Of a stretch of 39,359 bases of DNA, positions 1 through 7,834 are shown piece after piece; position 1 is the first letter of the stretch; each line of letters begins with the position of its first letter. Made by a program: the position numbers and the translations under genes. A model generated the notes under the pieces. It ran no database searches. It had not been told where the DNA came from and saw nothing but the letters and a program-made list of their open reading frames with translations. Origin of the DNA: Burkholderiales bacterium RIFCSPLOWO2_12_FULL_61_40 (GTDB lineage: Bacteria; Pseudomonadota; Gammaproteobacteria; Burkholderiales; Burkholderiaceae_C); the NCBI GenBank assembly GCA_001770935.1, contig MESI01000128.1, positions 1 to 39,359 of the forward strand. Reading direction: 5' to 3'.

Positions 1-452
1 TGCGGCCCTGCCGTGGCCACCACAAAATCGCCCAGGCCCTCGGCCAGCACCATCACGGTTTCCCGCGCATTGCGGACCTTGGAGGTCTCGCCGGTGATGA
101 TCACCGCGCCCGACTCCACCGCTTGCAGACTGAGCCCGGCCAGCGGGTATTGCTGGCGGATGAACCCGTCCAGGGCCGCAATGTCCACCTGGCCCTGGGC
201 ATTGAAGGGTGTGAACAGCACCGGGCTGATGTACAGAATCTCCCGCTTGGAAAACTCGTAGTGCGGCACGCTGGTCGGCCCCGCCGTGTTGATGATTTCC
301 AGTGCGGAAAAAATCACCTGCGAGGTGGTGGTGCCCAGGTCGATCCCGATGCTGTGCAAGCGGCGCGCAGGCGTTCGCCGGGCACGCCCTCCAAAGCTCA
401 GACCGTTGTCCGAGCAATCTTCGCAGTGGGATCGACACGCGACGCAGCCCAT
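1..452 (-). CDS. eutA: Ethanolamine ammonia-lyase reactivating factor EutA (5' part)
   Basis: EutA is a chaperone-like ATPase that restores inactivated ethanolamine ammonia-lyase (EutBC) by exchanging damaged adenosylcobalamin. The visible 150 residues include the actin/Hsp70-like nucleotide-binding start HSIGIDLGTTTSQ, then the EutA-typical HYEFSKREILYISPVLFTP and SGAVIITGETSKVRNARETV. The gene leaves the window at base 1. The ATG at 452 lies 5 nt after the eutE stop, so the genes are probably translationally coupled; no clear Shine-Dalgarno precedes it. From this start the protein has about 35 extra N-terminal residues with Cys 3, 6, 10 and 13 (CxxC-x3-CxxC), which I do not know from E. coli EutA. 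A TTG in front of HSIGIDLG would give the usual N-terminus, but the nearest GGAGGG is more than 20 nt upstream of it. Identity is secure; the start is not. Confidence 0.9.
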   Translation of the reverse strand, partial: MGCVACRSHCEDCSDNGLSFGGRARRTPARRLHSIGIDLGTTTSQVIFSALEIINTAGPTSVPHYEFSKREILYISPVLFTPFNAQGQVDIAALDGFIRQQYPLAGLSLQAVESGAVIITGETSKVRNARETVMVLAEGLGDFVVATAGP

Positions 453-457
453 GGTGC

Positions 458-1915
458 TCAGACGATGCGGAAGTGGTCCACCATCACACAGCGGCGCAGC
501 CGCACGAAGGTGCGCGCCGAGGTCACGCCCTCGCCCGTGGGGGTGGTGATGGTCATGCTGGTCCAGCCCTCGCCGCCAAAACCCAGACCGGCCAGGCAAG
601 GCCCGTTTTTCACGAAGATGCTGGTATTGATCTCATTGGCCATGCGGTGCAGGTTGTCCAGGTTGCGCGAGTGCATGGCGGCCGTGTGTTTGTGGCCGCC
701 TTCGAGCCGGACCGCCAGCCGGATCGCCTCGTCCACGTTGTCCACGCGGATGATGGGCAGCAGCGGCATCATCAGCTCGGTCACGGCAAAGGGGTGCTCG
801 GGGCCGGTCTCGACAAACAGCAAGCGGGTGTCGGCGGGCACGTCCAGGCCAATCTGCGCGGCGATCTTGGCCGCGTCGCGCCCGACCCAGTCGCGGCTCA
901 CGCTGCCAAAACCCTGGGCATCCACCTGGGTCAGCACGATCTCGACCAGCCGTTGCGCCTGCTCGGCCGTGAGTTCCACGGCCTTGTGTTTCTTCATCTC
1001 TTCCTTGAGCCGGTCGGCCACCGAGGCCACCACAATGACCTCTTTTTCGTCGGCGCAAATGAGGTTGTTGTCAAACGAGGCGCCCCACACAATGTCGCGC
1101 CCGGCGCGGGCCAGGTCGGCGGTTTCGTCCACCACCACCGGCGGGTTGCCGGCACCGGCGGCGATCAGCCGTTTGTCGGTGTGTTTGCGGGCCTCGTTGA
1201 CCACCGCCTCGCCCCCGGTCACGGTCAACAGCTGGATGCCGGGGTAACGAAACAGGCGCTGCGCGGTCTCGATATTGGGTTGGTGCACCGTGGTGATGAC
1301 GTTGGCCGGTCCGCCCGCGGCCAGCACAGCCTCGTTGATCAGGGTGACGGTGCGCTGGGACACCCCTTTGGCCGCCGGGTGCGGGGCAAACACCACCGAG
1401 TTGCCCGCCGCAACCATGCTGATGGCGTTGTTGATGACAGTGGCGGCCGGGTTGGTCGAGGGCGTGACGGAGGCGATCACGCCCCAGGCGGCGTTTTCAA
1501 TCAGGGTCAGTCCGCGGTCCCCGGAGACCACGGTGGGGCTCAGGCATTCCACGCCGGGGGTGTGCCGGGCTTGCGACACATTTTTCAGGTATTTGTCGGC
1601 CACCCGGCCCATCTTGGTCTCGGCCACCGCCATTTCGGCCAGCTCCTGGGCGTATTGCTCGCCCACCTTGCGGATGGCCGCCACCGCCGTTTGGCGCATG
1701 GCTACGCTGCGCAGTTGGCGCTGGGCCCGGTCGGCCTCGGCCACCGCGTCGTCCAGCGAGGAGAAGATGCCCGCAGGCAGGGGCGCTGCCGCGCGGCTGG
1801 GTGCCGGGGCGGGTGGCGTCGCCGCCGCTGGCGCTGCGGGGGGGCGGGGCTGGCGTTCCATGGACTGCACCACGGCTTTGACAATCCGTTCTATGTCTGC
1901 GTTGGGGATGTTCAC
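458..1915 (-). CDS. eutE: CoA-acylating acetaldehyde dehydrogenase EutE
   Basis: Converts acetaldehyde plus CoA and NAD+ to acetyl-CoA inside the ethanolamine microcompartment. About 485 residues, the family length, and nearly collinear with enterobacterial EutE as I remember it. The active-site Cys lies in SFDNNLICADEKEV, and TVTGGEAVV, AAGAGNPPVVVDETADLA and the C-terminal TSARTFVRLRRCVMVDHFRIV are all present. The first ~18 residues (NIPNADIERIVKAVVQSMER) form a likely amphipathic helix followed by a Pro/Ala-rich linker, the layout of an encapsulation peptide that targets cargo to the shell. I chose GTG at 1915 because AAAGG lies 7 nt upstream; TTG at 1921 sits almost on that Shine-Dalgarno. 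It follows eutN by about 20 nt and is followed by eutA. Confidence 0.95.
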   Translation of the reverse strand: MNIPNADIERIVKAVVQSMERQPRPPAAPAAATPPAPAPSRAAAPLPAGIFSSLDDAVAEADRAQRQLRSVAMRQTAVAAIRKVGEQYAQELAEMAVAETKMGRVADKYLKNVSQARHTPGVECLSPTVVSGDRGLTLIENAAWGVIASVTPSTNPAATVINNAISMVAAGNSVVFAPHPAAKGVSQRTVTLINEAVLAAGGPANVITTVHQPNIETAQRLFRYPGIQLLTVTGGEAVVNEARKHTDKRLIAAGAGNPPVVVDETADLARAGRDIVWGASFDNNLICADEKEVIVVASVADRLKEEMKKHKAVELTAEQAQRLVEIVLTQVDAQGFGSVSRDWVGRDAAKIAAQIGLDVPADTRLLFVETGPEHPFAVTELMMPLLPIIRVDNVDEAIRLAVRLEGGHKHTAAMHSRNLDNLHRMANEINTSIFVKNGPCLAGLGFGGEGWTSMTITTPTGEGVTSARTFVRLRRCVMVDHFRIV

Positions 1916-1936
1916 TGTCAAACCTTTGCGATTTTT

Positions 1937-2221
1937 TTATTTGCGATAGGTCACGCGGTTGTCACGCACGACCTGGTCCACGATGCCGATCACGCACAGG
2001 TCCACCGGCAGCTCGCCCCCGCTGACCTTGCGGGCCGAACTGCCGCCCACCAGCAGAACCCACTCGCCATTGCCCGCACCAATGCCGTCGGCGGCCACCT
2101 GGGGTGGGCCCATGGAGTTGCCTTGTGCATCGACAAACTCCACCAGGAGCAGGCTGTCTCTGCCCAGCCCCGCGCATTTGACGGTGGAGACCACCTGTCC
2201 GACCACGATTCCGAGTTGCAT
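1937..2221 (-). CDS. eutN: Microcompartment pentameric vertex protein EutN
   Basis: 94 residues of the EutN/CcmL family, which forms pentamers that close the vertices of bacterial microcompartments. The family signature MQLGIVVGQVVSTVK opens the protein, followed by LLLVEFVD, GAGNGEWVLLVGGSSAR and the C-terminal VDLCVIGIVDQV. Length is normal. GGAG stands 6 nt before the ATG. It lies between the hexameric shell gene eutM and the cargo gene eutE, the same order as in E. coli. Confidence 0.95.
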   Translation of the reverse strand: MQLGIVVGQVVSTVKCAGLGRDSLLLVEFVDAQGNSMGPPQVAADGIGAGNGEWVLLVGGSSARKVSGGELPVDLCVIGIVDQVVRDNRVTYRK

Positions 2222-2248
2222 GGGGGGCTCCGTCTTGCAGGGTTGGGT

Positions 2249-2539
2249 TTATTCCATCGGGCTGCCGTTGGACTTGAGGGGAAATATTTCCTCCAGGTCC
2301 GAATGCGGGCGGGGGATGACGTGCACCGACACCAGTTCGCCCAGGCGCTGGGCGGCTGCGGCGCCGGCGTCCACGGCGGCCTTGCAGGCGGCCACATCGC
2401 CGCGCACCATCACGGTGACCAGGCCGCCGCCGATCTGCTTGAATCCGACCAGCTTGACGCGTGCCGCTTTGACCATGGCGTCAGACGCCTCGATCAGTGC
2501 GACCAGGCCCTTTGTTTCGATCATGCCGAGTGCTTCCAT
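2249..2539 (-). CDS. eutM: Microcompartment hexameric shell protein EutM (BMC-H)
   Basis: 96-residue single BMC-domain protein, the main hexameric tile of the Eut shell. The start MEALGMIETKGLVALIEASD, the KQIGGGLVTVMVRGDVAACKAAVDAG pore region (KQIGGG gives the pore loop) and HVIPRPHSDLEEIFP match the EutM/PduA type almost exactly. An AAGGAGA Shine-Dalgarno precedes the ATG. The eutD-eutM junction upstream carries the inverted-repeat element at 2619-2721, so eutM lies downstream of an insertion that could alter its expression relative to eutSPQ. Confidence 0.96.
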   Translation of the reverse strand: MEALGMIETKGLVALIEASDAMVKAARVKLVGFKQIGGGLVTVMVRGDVAACKAAVDAGAAAAQRLGELVSVHVIPRPHSDLEEIFPLKSNGSPME

Positions 2540-2577
2540 TTCCTATCTCCTTGTGTGTTGAAAAGCGAGCGAACTAG

Positions 2578-3732
2578 CTATGGACAGGGGCTTCGCCGGA
2601 CTCCCTGTCGCGCGGGTGATTCCATTTCCATATCAATCCGACATGTTGTTGCATCGCCTTGCCGTGCTACAGCACTGTCTGCGGCTTCGCGCCTAATGTC
2701 GTATCGATCTGAAAATGGAATGAGGGGGTGGCCCGCCAGGGGCGGGCGCTGGGGTGGGAGGGGGTTCATCTTCATGGCCAGCAAGGTCACTTCGACCATG
2801 TCGGCGGCGCTGCAGCCGCGCGAGAGGTCGTGCATGGGCAGGCGCAGGCCCTGGATCATGGGCCCCAGGGCTTTGAAGCCGCCCAGCCGTTCGGTGATCT
2901 TGTAGGCGATATTTCCCGCAGCCAGTGTCGGAAAGATGAAGACGTTGGCCTGCCCGGCCACGGCGCTGCCAGGCGCCTTCTGCGCGGCCACCTGGGGCAC
3001 AAACGCCGCGTCAAACTGCATCTCGCCGTCCAGCAGCAGCTGGGGCTGGCGTGCGCGCGCCAGCTGCGCGGCCTGGCTCACATGCACAGCTGCGGCATGT
3101 TTGGCGCTGCCCTGGGTCGAGAAAGACAGCATGGCGACGCGCGGAACCTGCTCTGTGACACGCTGAAAATTCTCCGCCGTGCTGATGGCGATATCGGCCA
3201 GCTGTTCGCTGGTGGGTTCGGGCACCACACCGCAGTCGCCAAAACCCAGCACCGTGGACTGGTCCGCCGAGATCATGAAAAACATGGACGACAGGGTGTT
3301 GGTGCCTTCGGCCAGCCCGATCACGCGCAGCGCCGCCCGCAGCACCGAGGCGGTGGCGGACAGGTTGCCTGCGATGCAGTAGTCGGCATCCCCGTGCACC
3401 AGCATCATGGCGCCGTACCACAAGGGGTCTTGCAGTTGCCTGCGTGCGTCTTCCACCGACATGTCCGGCCGCTTGGCGCGCAGGGTGGCCACATAAGCGT
3501 CCAGCTGGGGCGACAGGCTGGGGTCCAGCGTGGGCACGGCAGGCATGTCGATGCCGTGTGCAATGCAGTGGTCGCGCAGTGCGAAGGGGTTGGCCAGCAG
3601 CACCGGCTTGGCCCAGCCCCGCTGCACCAGTTCCCCGGCGGCCTGGATGGCGCGGTGGTCCAGGGCGTCGGCAAACACCACGCGACCCGGGTTCTGGCTG
3701 GCCCATGCCTGGCAGGATTCGATCAAATGCAT
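2578..3732 (-). CDS. eutD: Phosphotransacetylase EutD with repeat-derived C-terminus
   Basis: Phosphate acetyltransferase of the PTA_PTB family: acetyl-CoA + Pi to acetyl phosphate, recycling CoA inside the compartment. Recognisable blocks are VVFADALDHRAIQAA near the N-terminus, GAMMLVHGDADYCIAGNLSATASVLRAALRVIGLAEG, SSMFFMI, FGDCGVVPEPTSEQLADIA, the QFDAAFVP region, ANVFIFPTLAAGNIAYKITERLGG and GPMIQGL..PMHDLSRGCSAADMVE. The catalytic domain ends near residue 330. The remaining ~47 residues (from about 338) are read mostly from the inverted-repeat element at 2619-2721 and do not look like EutD, so insertion has replaced the natural stop. The start lies 4 nt after eutQ with CAGGGA upstream. 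Function is likely retained, because only the tail differs. Confidence 0.92.
   Translation of the reverse strand: MHLIESCQAWASQNPGRVVFADALDHRAIQAAGELVQRGWAKPVLLANPFALRDHCIAHGIDMPAVPTLDPSLSPQLDAYVATLRAKRPDMSVEDARRQLQDPLWYGAMMLVHGDADYCIAGNLSATASVLRAALRVIGLAEGTNTLSSMFFMISADQSTVLGFGDCGVVPEPTSEQLADIAISTAENFQRVTEQVPRVAMLSFSTQGSAKHAAAVHVSQAAQLARARQPQLLLDGEMQFDAAFVPQVAAQKAPGSAVAGQANVFIFPTLAAGNIAYKITERLGGFKALGPMIQGLRLPMHDLSRGCSAADMVEVTLLAMKMNPLPPQRPPLAGHPLIPFSDRYDIRREAADSAVARQGDATTCRIDMEMESPARQGVRRSPCP
2619..2721 (+). repeat. 103-bp inverted-repeat element, copy 1 (MITE/REP-like)
   Basis: Begins ATTCCATTTCCATATC and ends GATCTGAAAATGGAAT, so the two ends are imperfect inverted repeats of about 24 bp. 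The centre holds the perfect hairpin GTGCT-AC-AGCAC. A second copy of the same length, about 80% identical without gaps by eye, lies at 35608-35710. No transposase is present and I see no clear target duplication. It overlaps the 3' end of eutD. Confidence 0.85.
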
Positions 3733-3736
3733 GGGC

Positions 3737-4375
3737 TTATCCCTGGTAGCTGAGGTAGAACAAACGCACCGACGACGGCGTGCCGATTTCCAGAGACAAG
3801 TCCTTGGGAATCAGCACCACGTCACCCACCCCGGCGGTGACGGTGTGGGGGCCGGAGCGAAACTGCAACTCGCCTTCCAGCACCACCTGCACCTCATCGC
3901 CGTCCCGCTGGAACGGCATAAAACTTTTCGTCCAGGCCATGAAGCCCGCTGCGCAGGGTGCGGCCGGGTCCGCCACCAGGGTGGCCAGGTCCAGTTTGCT
4001 GACCACGGCGCCTGCGCCGCTCGCCGGCGCGCTCACCGCGATGGACGCGATTTTTCGCACGCCGCCTTGCGCCGGACGGGTGCGTTCCAGGGCCATGCGG
4101 CGCATCACCTCGGCCACCAAGTCCTCTCGGACCTCGCCCCCCATCTGGGCGGCCAGGGCCTGGCGCACCAATGCGTCGCCGGGCACTTGGGGTTCTTCGG
4201 ACGGTGACGCCTGCGGCTGGGGCTCGCCCAACTCCAGGGCCACGCCCAGGTCTTTGGCGGTGCTGGCGGCCTGGGCTGTGACGATGGTGGTTTTATCGCG
4301 CAAGTACAGGACCCGTTCGCCCCGTTTGGCCGCCGCACGCACATCGTCCGCGCTGATCAGTTGTTTTTTGCTCAT
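3737..4375 (-). CDS. eutQ: EutQ, cupin-type ethanolamine utilisation protein (acetate kinase activity)
   Basis: 212 residues. Salmonella EutQ has been reported to act as an acetate kinase during anaerobic ethanolamine growth, and it is also linked to shell assembly. The start MSKKQLISADDVRAAAKRGE matches EutQ, and the C-terminal cupin is clear: AAGFMAWTKSFMPFQRDGDEVQVVLEGELQFRSG, AGVGDVVLIPKDLSLEIGTPSSVRLFYLSY. The ATG at 4375 overlaps the eutP stop by 4 nt (ATGA), which decides the start although the reading frame is open further upstream. The middle linker (QPQASPSEEPQVP) is variable, as in the family. Confidence 0.93.
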   Translation of the reverse strand: MSKKQLISADDVRAAAKRGERVLYLRDKTTIVTAQAASTAKDLGVALELGEPQPQASPSEEPQVPGDALVRQALAAQMGGEVREDLVAEVMRRMALERTRPAQGGVRKIASIAVSAPASGAGAVVSKLDLATLVADPAAPCAAGFMAWTKSFMPFQRDGDEVQVVLEGELQFRSGPHTVTAGVGDVVLIPKDLSLEIGTPSSVRLFYLSYQG

Positions 4376-4848
4376 GGTGCCTTCCCGCAGGGGCTGGGTT
4401 CGCAAGGCGCGCTGCCTAGCAGGTAGCTGCGCACCGTGGCGATGGATAAAAGGTCGTGGATGGAGACTGGGAAGATGCGGCCGTGTACGCCCGCGTCGCG
4501 CAGCAACCGCTCCACCCGCGGCAAGTCGGTGCTGGGGCGGTCCATCTTGGTCACGACGGCATCGATGCATTTGTTGGCGTACACGTCCAGCAAACCGGGC
4601 GGCAGCCGGCAGTCGAACACATCGGCCGGATGCACATACATCAGCCGCTCCACTTCGGCCGACATGGTGATCAGCGCGTGGTACATGCGCGGGTGGCTGA
4701 AATACTCGCCGGGGGTGTCGATGCCGCTGCTGCCTTCAAACTCCATGACCTGGGTTTTGCGGGCGGGCTCGTTCTTGCCAAACAGGCCATTGAACAGCGT
4801 GGTCTTGCCAGCGCCGATTTGTCCGATGAGCATGAAGCGCGGTGCCAT
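4372..4848 (-). CDS. eutP: EutP, P-loop ethanolamine utilisation protein
   Basis: 158-residue small GTPase-like protein. Salmonella EutP has been reported to act as an acetate kinase using ATP. The P-loop is GQIGAGKTTLFNGL near residue 9, followed by ARKTQVMEFEGSSGIDTPGEYFSHPRMYHALI, which is diagnostic for EutP, and the VVTKMD nucleotide-specificity motif. It starts 7 nt after eutS and overlaps eutQ. With eutD and eutQ it gives a complete acetyl-CoA to acetate + ATP branch. Confidence 0.94.
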   Translation of the reverse strand: MAPRFMLIGQIGAGKTTLFNGLFGKNEPARKTQVMEFEGSSGIDTPGEYFSHPRMYHALITMSAEVERLMYVHPADVFDCRLPPGLLDVYANKCIDAVVTKMDRPSTDLPRVERLLRDAGVHGRIFPVSIHDLLSIATVRSYLLGSAPCEPSPCGKAP

Positions 4849-4855
4849 AAACGAC

Positions 4856-5209
4856 TCAGGTGCGGGTCATGTCGCAGGTGGAATAACCGAGCTGGCGGCG
4901 CAGCACTTCGATGACCTGGCGCAGCGCTTCTTCGACCGAGGCCACCGAGCCCGAGATGACGAGTGCGCCGCTAAAGCGGTCCAGAAAACCGATGTCCACA
5001 TTCGCCGTTTTCGTGGCAATGTCCCCGGCGATCATGGCGGTCTCACCGGGTGTCAGGGTCATGATGCCAATCGCTTCCGCGCCGGGTACGCCGATTTTTT
5101 TGCAGAGTTCCGCCGTCGGGTTGGCAATCGCATGGGCGAGGGTGATTTGTTTGCCGGGAACGAATTCCTGGATAAATCTCTCCTTGGGCGCGACTGTCTT
5201 GGTGTCCAT
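4856..5209 (-). CDS. eutS: Microcompartment shell protein EutS (circularly permuted BMC)
   Basis: 117-residue BMC protein of the EutS/PduU type, a circularly permuted hexamer with an N-terminal beta-barrel. Recognisable blocks are RFIQEFVPGKQITLAHAIANP, KKIGVPGAEAIGIMTLTPGETAMIAGDIATK and VDIGFLDRFSGALVISGSVASVEEAL. It is the first gene of the eutSPQDMNEA run, so the operon promoter should lie in 5210-5340, where an inverted repeat is seen at 5260-5272. That upstream segment abuts the truncated HAD gene. Confidence 0.95.
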   Translation of the reverse strand: MDTKTVAPKERFIQEFVPGKQITLAHAIANPTAELCKKIGVPGAEAIGIMTLTPGETAMIAGDIATKTANVDIGFLDRFSGALVISGSVASVEEALRQVIEVLRRQLGYSTCDMTRT

Positions 5210-5259
5210 CTCGGGCGGTTTCTTTCGAAGGGATGTGCAGCGTTCCAGAGCGTCCGCAC

Positions 5260-5272
5260 ACCGTTGGTGTTG
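5260..5272. promoter_or_regulatory. Inverted repeat upstream of eutS (candidate operator)
   Basis: ACACC-GTT-GGTGT, a perfect 5-bp-arm inverted repeat about 50 bp upstream of the eutS ATG. EutR is the obvious candidate ligand because its gene lies upstream on the same strand, but no binding motif is known to me; other regulators are possible. Confidence 0.35.
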
Positions 5273-5330
5273 AATTGATTGTGAAAGTAAAGCGCTGCGA
5301 GGCAGTAACGAAAATCAGCGCGAATACACC

Positions 5331-5904
5331 CATGGGTGCCGTTGACCGCCTCATACAGGTAGTACAGCTTGGCGCGGAAGTCCTGGAACTGCACGCTGTC
5401 ACGTATCGCCTCCAGCGTTTGGCTGCCCTGAAACCCGCGGTACTGGGCGTGCAACCAGCCGTAGCTGGCGTCCAGGTCGGCGGCAATGTCGGCCAGGGTC
5501 ACGGCTTGCCCGGCGCTGTTGTTGTAGTCCGCGGTGAAGGGGCCTTCGGGCACGTTTTGCCGCAGGATGGCGCCGAACTCTGCGGGCGTCAGCCGGAACG
5601 ACAGCGTGTTGATCTGGTACATGAACAGCGCCTCTTCGGTGTCGTTCATGATGGCGGTGTTGTCCCAGTCGAACACCGCATAGGGCTTGCGTGTGGCGTC
5701 ATAACGGGGGCTGTGTTTACCATGCTGGGCAAGCAAGGCGCGCAGTGCCGCGTGGTTGCGCGGTGACCATTTGGCAGGGTCCAGGCCTGGCACAGGCGCG
5801 CTGGATTCCTGGGCGCTGGCGGCCAGCGGCACGGCGGCCAGGGCAAGCGCCGCAGTGCTGCGGCCGAAAAAACTGCGACGGGTGGGGGCCGTTGCGGCGG
5901 CGGG
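5331..5904 (-). pseudogene. Remnant of Tat-exported HAD-family phosphatase
   Basis: The frame encodes a twin-arginine-type signal (TRRSFFGRSTAALALAAVPLAASAQ), then KWSPRNHAALRALLAQHG and the HAD motif I YAVFDWDNTAIMNDTEEALF (DxDxT), and RQNVPEGPF. It is broken at both ends. Upstream of the signal there is an in-frame TAG (5905-5907) and no start codon in between. After LYYLYEAVNGTHG, near base 5335, the sequence stops looking like a HAD protein and runs into the eutS leader, so the rest of the usual ~330-residue protein is missing. I infer a gene cut by the rearrangement that placed the ATPase-TOPRIM module next to eutS. GTG at 5832 could start a product, but that product would lack the signal and the C-terminal half. 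Confidence 0.75.
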
Positions 5905-5952
5905 CTATCGGAATTCGGCAGTGTTTCGCCAAGCGTCAGGCGTCACGGGTGT

Positions 5953-6769
5953 TCAAGGCGATGCCGCCAACCCCATGGCTTGCCACAAAACAGTCAAATC
6001 ACTCGGAACAGTTCGTGTACGCAAAATGGCCAGACGGCGCTCTCTGGCAGGCTTCTGGCCCAACAGACGGTTCAGCACCTGGTGCACCACCTGCGGATAA
6101 AAATCTTTCGCATACAGCCATTGGGCGTACAGCTTGTGCTTATCTTCAGAAGCCAGACGTTCCTCCAAAGCATGCACGCTAGCCAACACGGCATCCGCAT
6201 CCAGTGTGGCATGCCAGTCATTGAACTTGACGCGAAGGGTTGCGTCATCCGGCATAGGCGGGCTGCCAAGCACCGAATCCGGAAAGCCCAGATCGCGCAA
6301 CTGTCGCCACAGTGGACGCACACCATGCCACAACGCCGCGTGTCTTATCCAGCCTTGCAGGCCGACCCGCATCTCACTACGGAACTGCGCTTCGCCCCCC
6401 GCAATCTTTGCACGCTGCTTGGCTGGCAGAGCCTCCCACAACTCCGCTGGATCAATCAAATAACTCTCCAGGCAAAAGCGCGGCAAGACCAGTAAGTTGG
6501 GACTTGCAGCCGAGTGCGCTGCCATCTCCGCATCGGTCCACTCGTCGCGGTCTACCAACCCTAACCAAGCAGGCTCTTTGCGCGCCATTTCAACCACGGT
6601 GGCTTTCTTGCCCGCTTCGGCAAGATGCCAACGCATCTCCCAGCCAGGGAACTTCCGATCCAGAAAAATCCGGTATGCATCTACATCATCCGACCCCCTC
6701 AACGAGCAACACTTTTACCCCGGTGTTGCCGACAAGCTGCGTCTTGATTGATTTCTTGAATGCGGTCAT
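5953..6769 (-). CDS. TOPRIM/DUF4435-like protein of an ATPase-nuclease module (apparent frameshift)
   Basis: Probable effector partner of the ATPase gene just upstream. From ATG 6769 the frame reads MTAFKKSIK...VKVLLVEG, the first TOPRIM strand with its acidic Glu, then hits a stop. After a run of five C on the plus strand (6694-6698) the next frame continues SDDVDAYRIFLDRKFPGWE. Removing one base gives an uninterrupted 271-residue protein with VLLVEGSDD, LGLVDRDEW (DxD) and RFCLESYLIDPAELW, which fits the DUF4435 layout seen in AriB of PARIS. The in-frame part alone (6702-5953, TTG start) would lack the catalytic Glu. An alternative ATG at 6782 overlaps the ATPase stop (ATGA) behind GGGAG but needs a further frame change. 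Sequencing error, decay and slippage are all open. Confidence 0.7.
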
Positions 6770-6778
6770 CCACCTTGC

Positions 6779-7834
6779 TCATGGCCTCGCTCCCAGCTCA
6801 ATGCGCCGGCCAGATGCCTCGTATCTCTGCCAAATTTCTGGCTGATGTGAGGTGATGATCAACTGCCCGCCCAGGTCTTTGACCAGTCTTTCAAGGCTGG
6901 ACAGCAAGCCACTCACCAGAGACGGATGCAAATACAAGTCCGGTTCGTCAATCATCACCACGGCGCCCCGTTCAGCCCACCGAGCCAGCAGGAACAGCAT
7001 GATCAACACCTGATGCTCCCCCGCGCTCAAATCATCCAAGCCATGCGACTGCCCCCGCCTGGTTTTCAGCTTCACACGCAAACGGCTTTCACCCGGTTGA
7101 ATGTCCGGGTCAATCTCTTTGTCTGACAAAAATCCATTCAACAAGCGAATGATGTCGTGGTACTTGTGCAATTGGGTGGTTTTGAGTGTGATGAGCGATG
7201 CCTCCAACTGGTCTTTCCAGTCCTCGCTGGCCTGGTATTTGGGAAGCCAGCGCCTGCCCGACAACTCAGCGGTGTGCTCGCCCACATTGCGCCGCGCTGC
7301 GACCCACCGCCGCTCTTCGGCGTCCATAAACACCACATTGGGAACATCAACCTTGTCGAACGACAAGATCATTTTTTTACGTGCGTCGGACCACTCTTGA
7401 ATCCAGGGGGTCGAAGGAATGAAAATCTCCCTTTTAGGGTTTCCTGGTTTGCCCGTGCGGGCAACTCCTTCACCCAGCCACATCACGTCTGCATGCTGTG
7501 AACGCATGGATTCGCACCACGCAAGATCACCAAAAATGAGTCCAACCACATGGCCGTCTCTGGGAACGTCGCTTAGCACTACCGCACAGCCACCCCAACG
7601 CTGAAGCCACTCCCGGGCCGCATGGTTTTTGGGCAACACCTTGCGCTGATCGAGCCAATAACCCAAAGCCTCCCACAGCATGGCGACGGTACGCAGTACC
7701 GTTGATTTGCCGCAACCATTGGGGCCGGACAGCAAGATGCGCGACTCAATTTGGTCATCCCAGTCGTTGCGCATATCGATGCTCTGAGAGCCCAAGGGAC
7801 CGCCATCTTCAAAATACAAAGCTCTGATTTTCAT
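6779..7834 (-). CDS. AAA/ABC-type ATPase of putative defence module
   Basis: 351-residue soluble ABC-like ATPase of the OLD/RecF/AAA_15 kind. Walker A is GPNGCGKST (37-45), the signature LSAGEHQ (269-275), Walker B VVMIDEPDLYLHP (292-304) and the switch His lies in ITSHQPEIW (327-335). The insert between Walker A and signature has a VVFMDAEERRW stretch. There are no membrane segments. Its ATG overlaps the TGA of an upstream small reading frame (GAATGA), and a TOPRIM/DUF4435-like gene follows, so the three look like one operon. ATPase plus TOPRIM pairs of this type include PARIS (AriA/AriB) and OLD-like anti-phage systems. This ATPase is shorter than I would expect for AriA, so I call the family relation, not PARIS itself. 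Confidence 0.8.
   Translation of the reverse strand: MKIRALYFEDGGPLGSQSIDMRNDWDDQIESRILLSGPNGCGKSTVLRTVAMLWEALGYWLDQRKVLPKNHAAREWLQRWGGCAVVLSDVPRDGHVVGLIFGDLAWCESMRSQHADVMWLGEGVARTGKPGNPKREIFIPSTPWIQEWSDARKKMILSFDKVDVPNVVFMDAEERRWVAARRNVGEHTAELSGRRWLPKYQASEDWKDQLEASLITLKTTQLHKYHDIIRLLNGFLSDKEIDPDIQPGESRLRVKLKTRRGQSHGLDDLSAGEHQVLIMLFLLARWAERGAVVMIDEPDLYLHPSLVSGLLSSLERLVKDLGGQLIITSHQPEIWQRYEASGRRIELGARP

Noticed and set aside
302..2905. 867-codon plus-strand open frame over the eut genes
   Set aside because: It is antisense to eutE, eutN, eutM and eutD, all with clear family similarity; the long frame is a by-product of high G+C codon use and has no recognisable domain.
5210..5330. Sigma-54 promoter before eutS
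   Set aside because: TGGAAC..TGCA is present but the spacing between the two elements is too short for a -24/-12 promoter.
5059..5832. Intact 257-residue HAD phosphatase
   Set aside because: The last ~90 codons overlap the eutS leader and eutS itself out of frame, and the signal peptide lies upstream of the only in-frame start.
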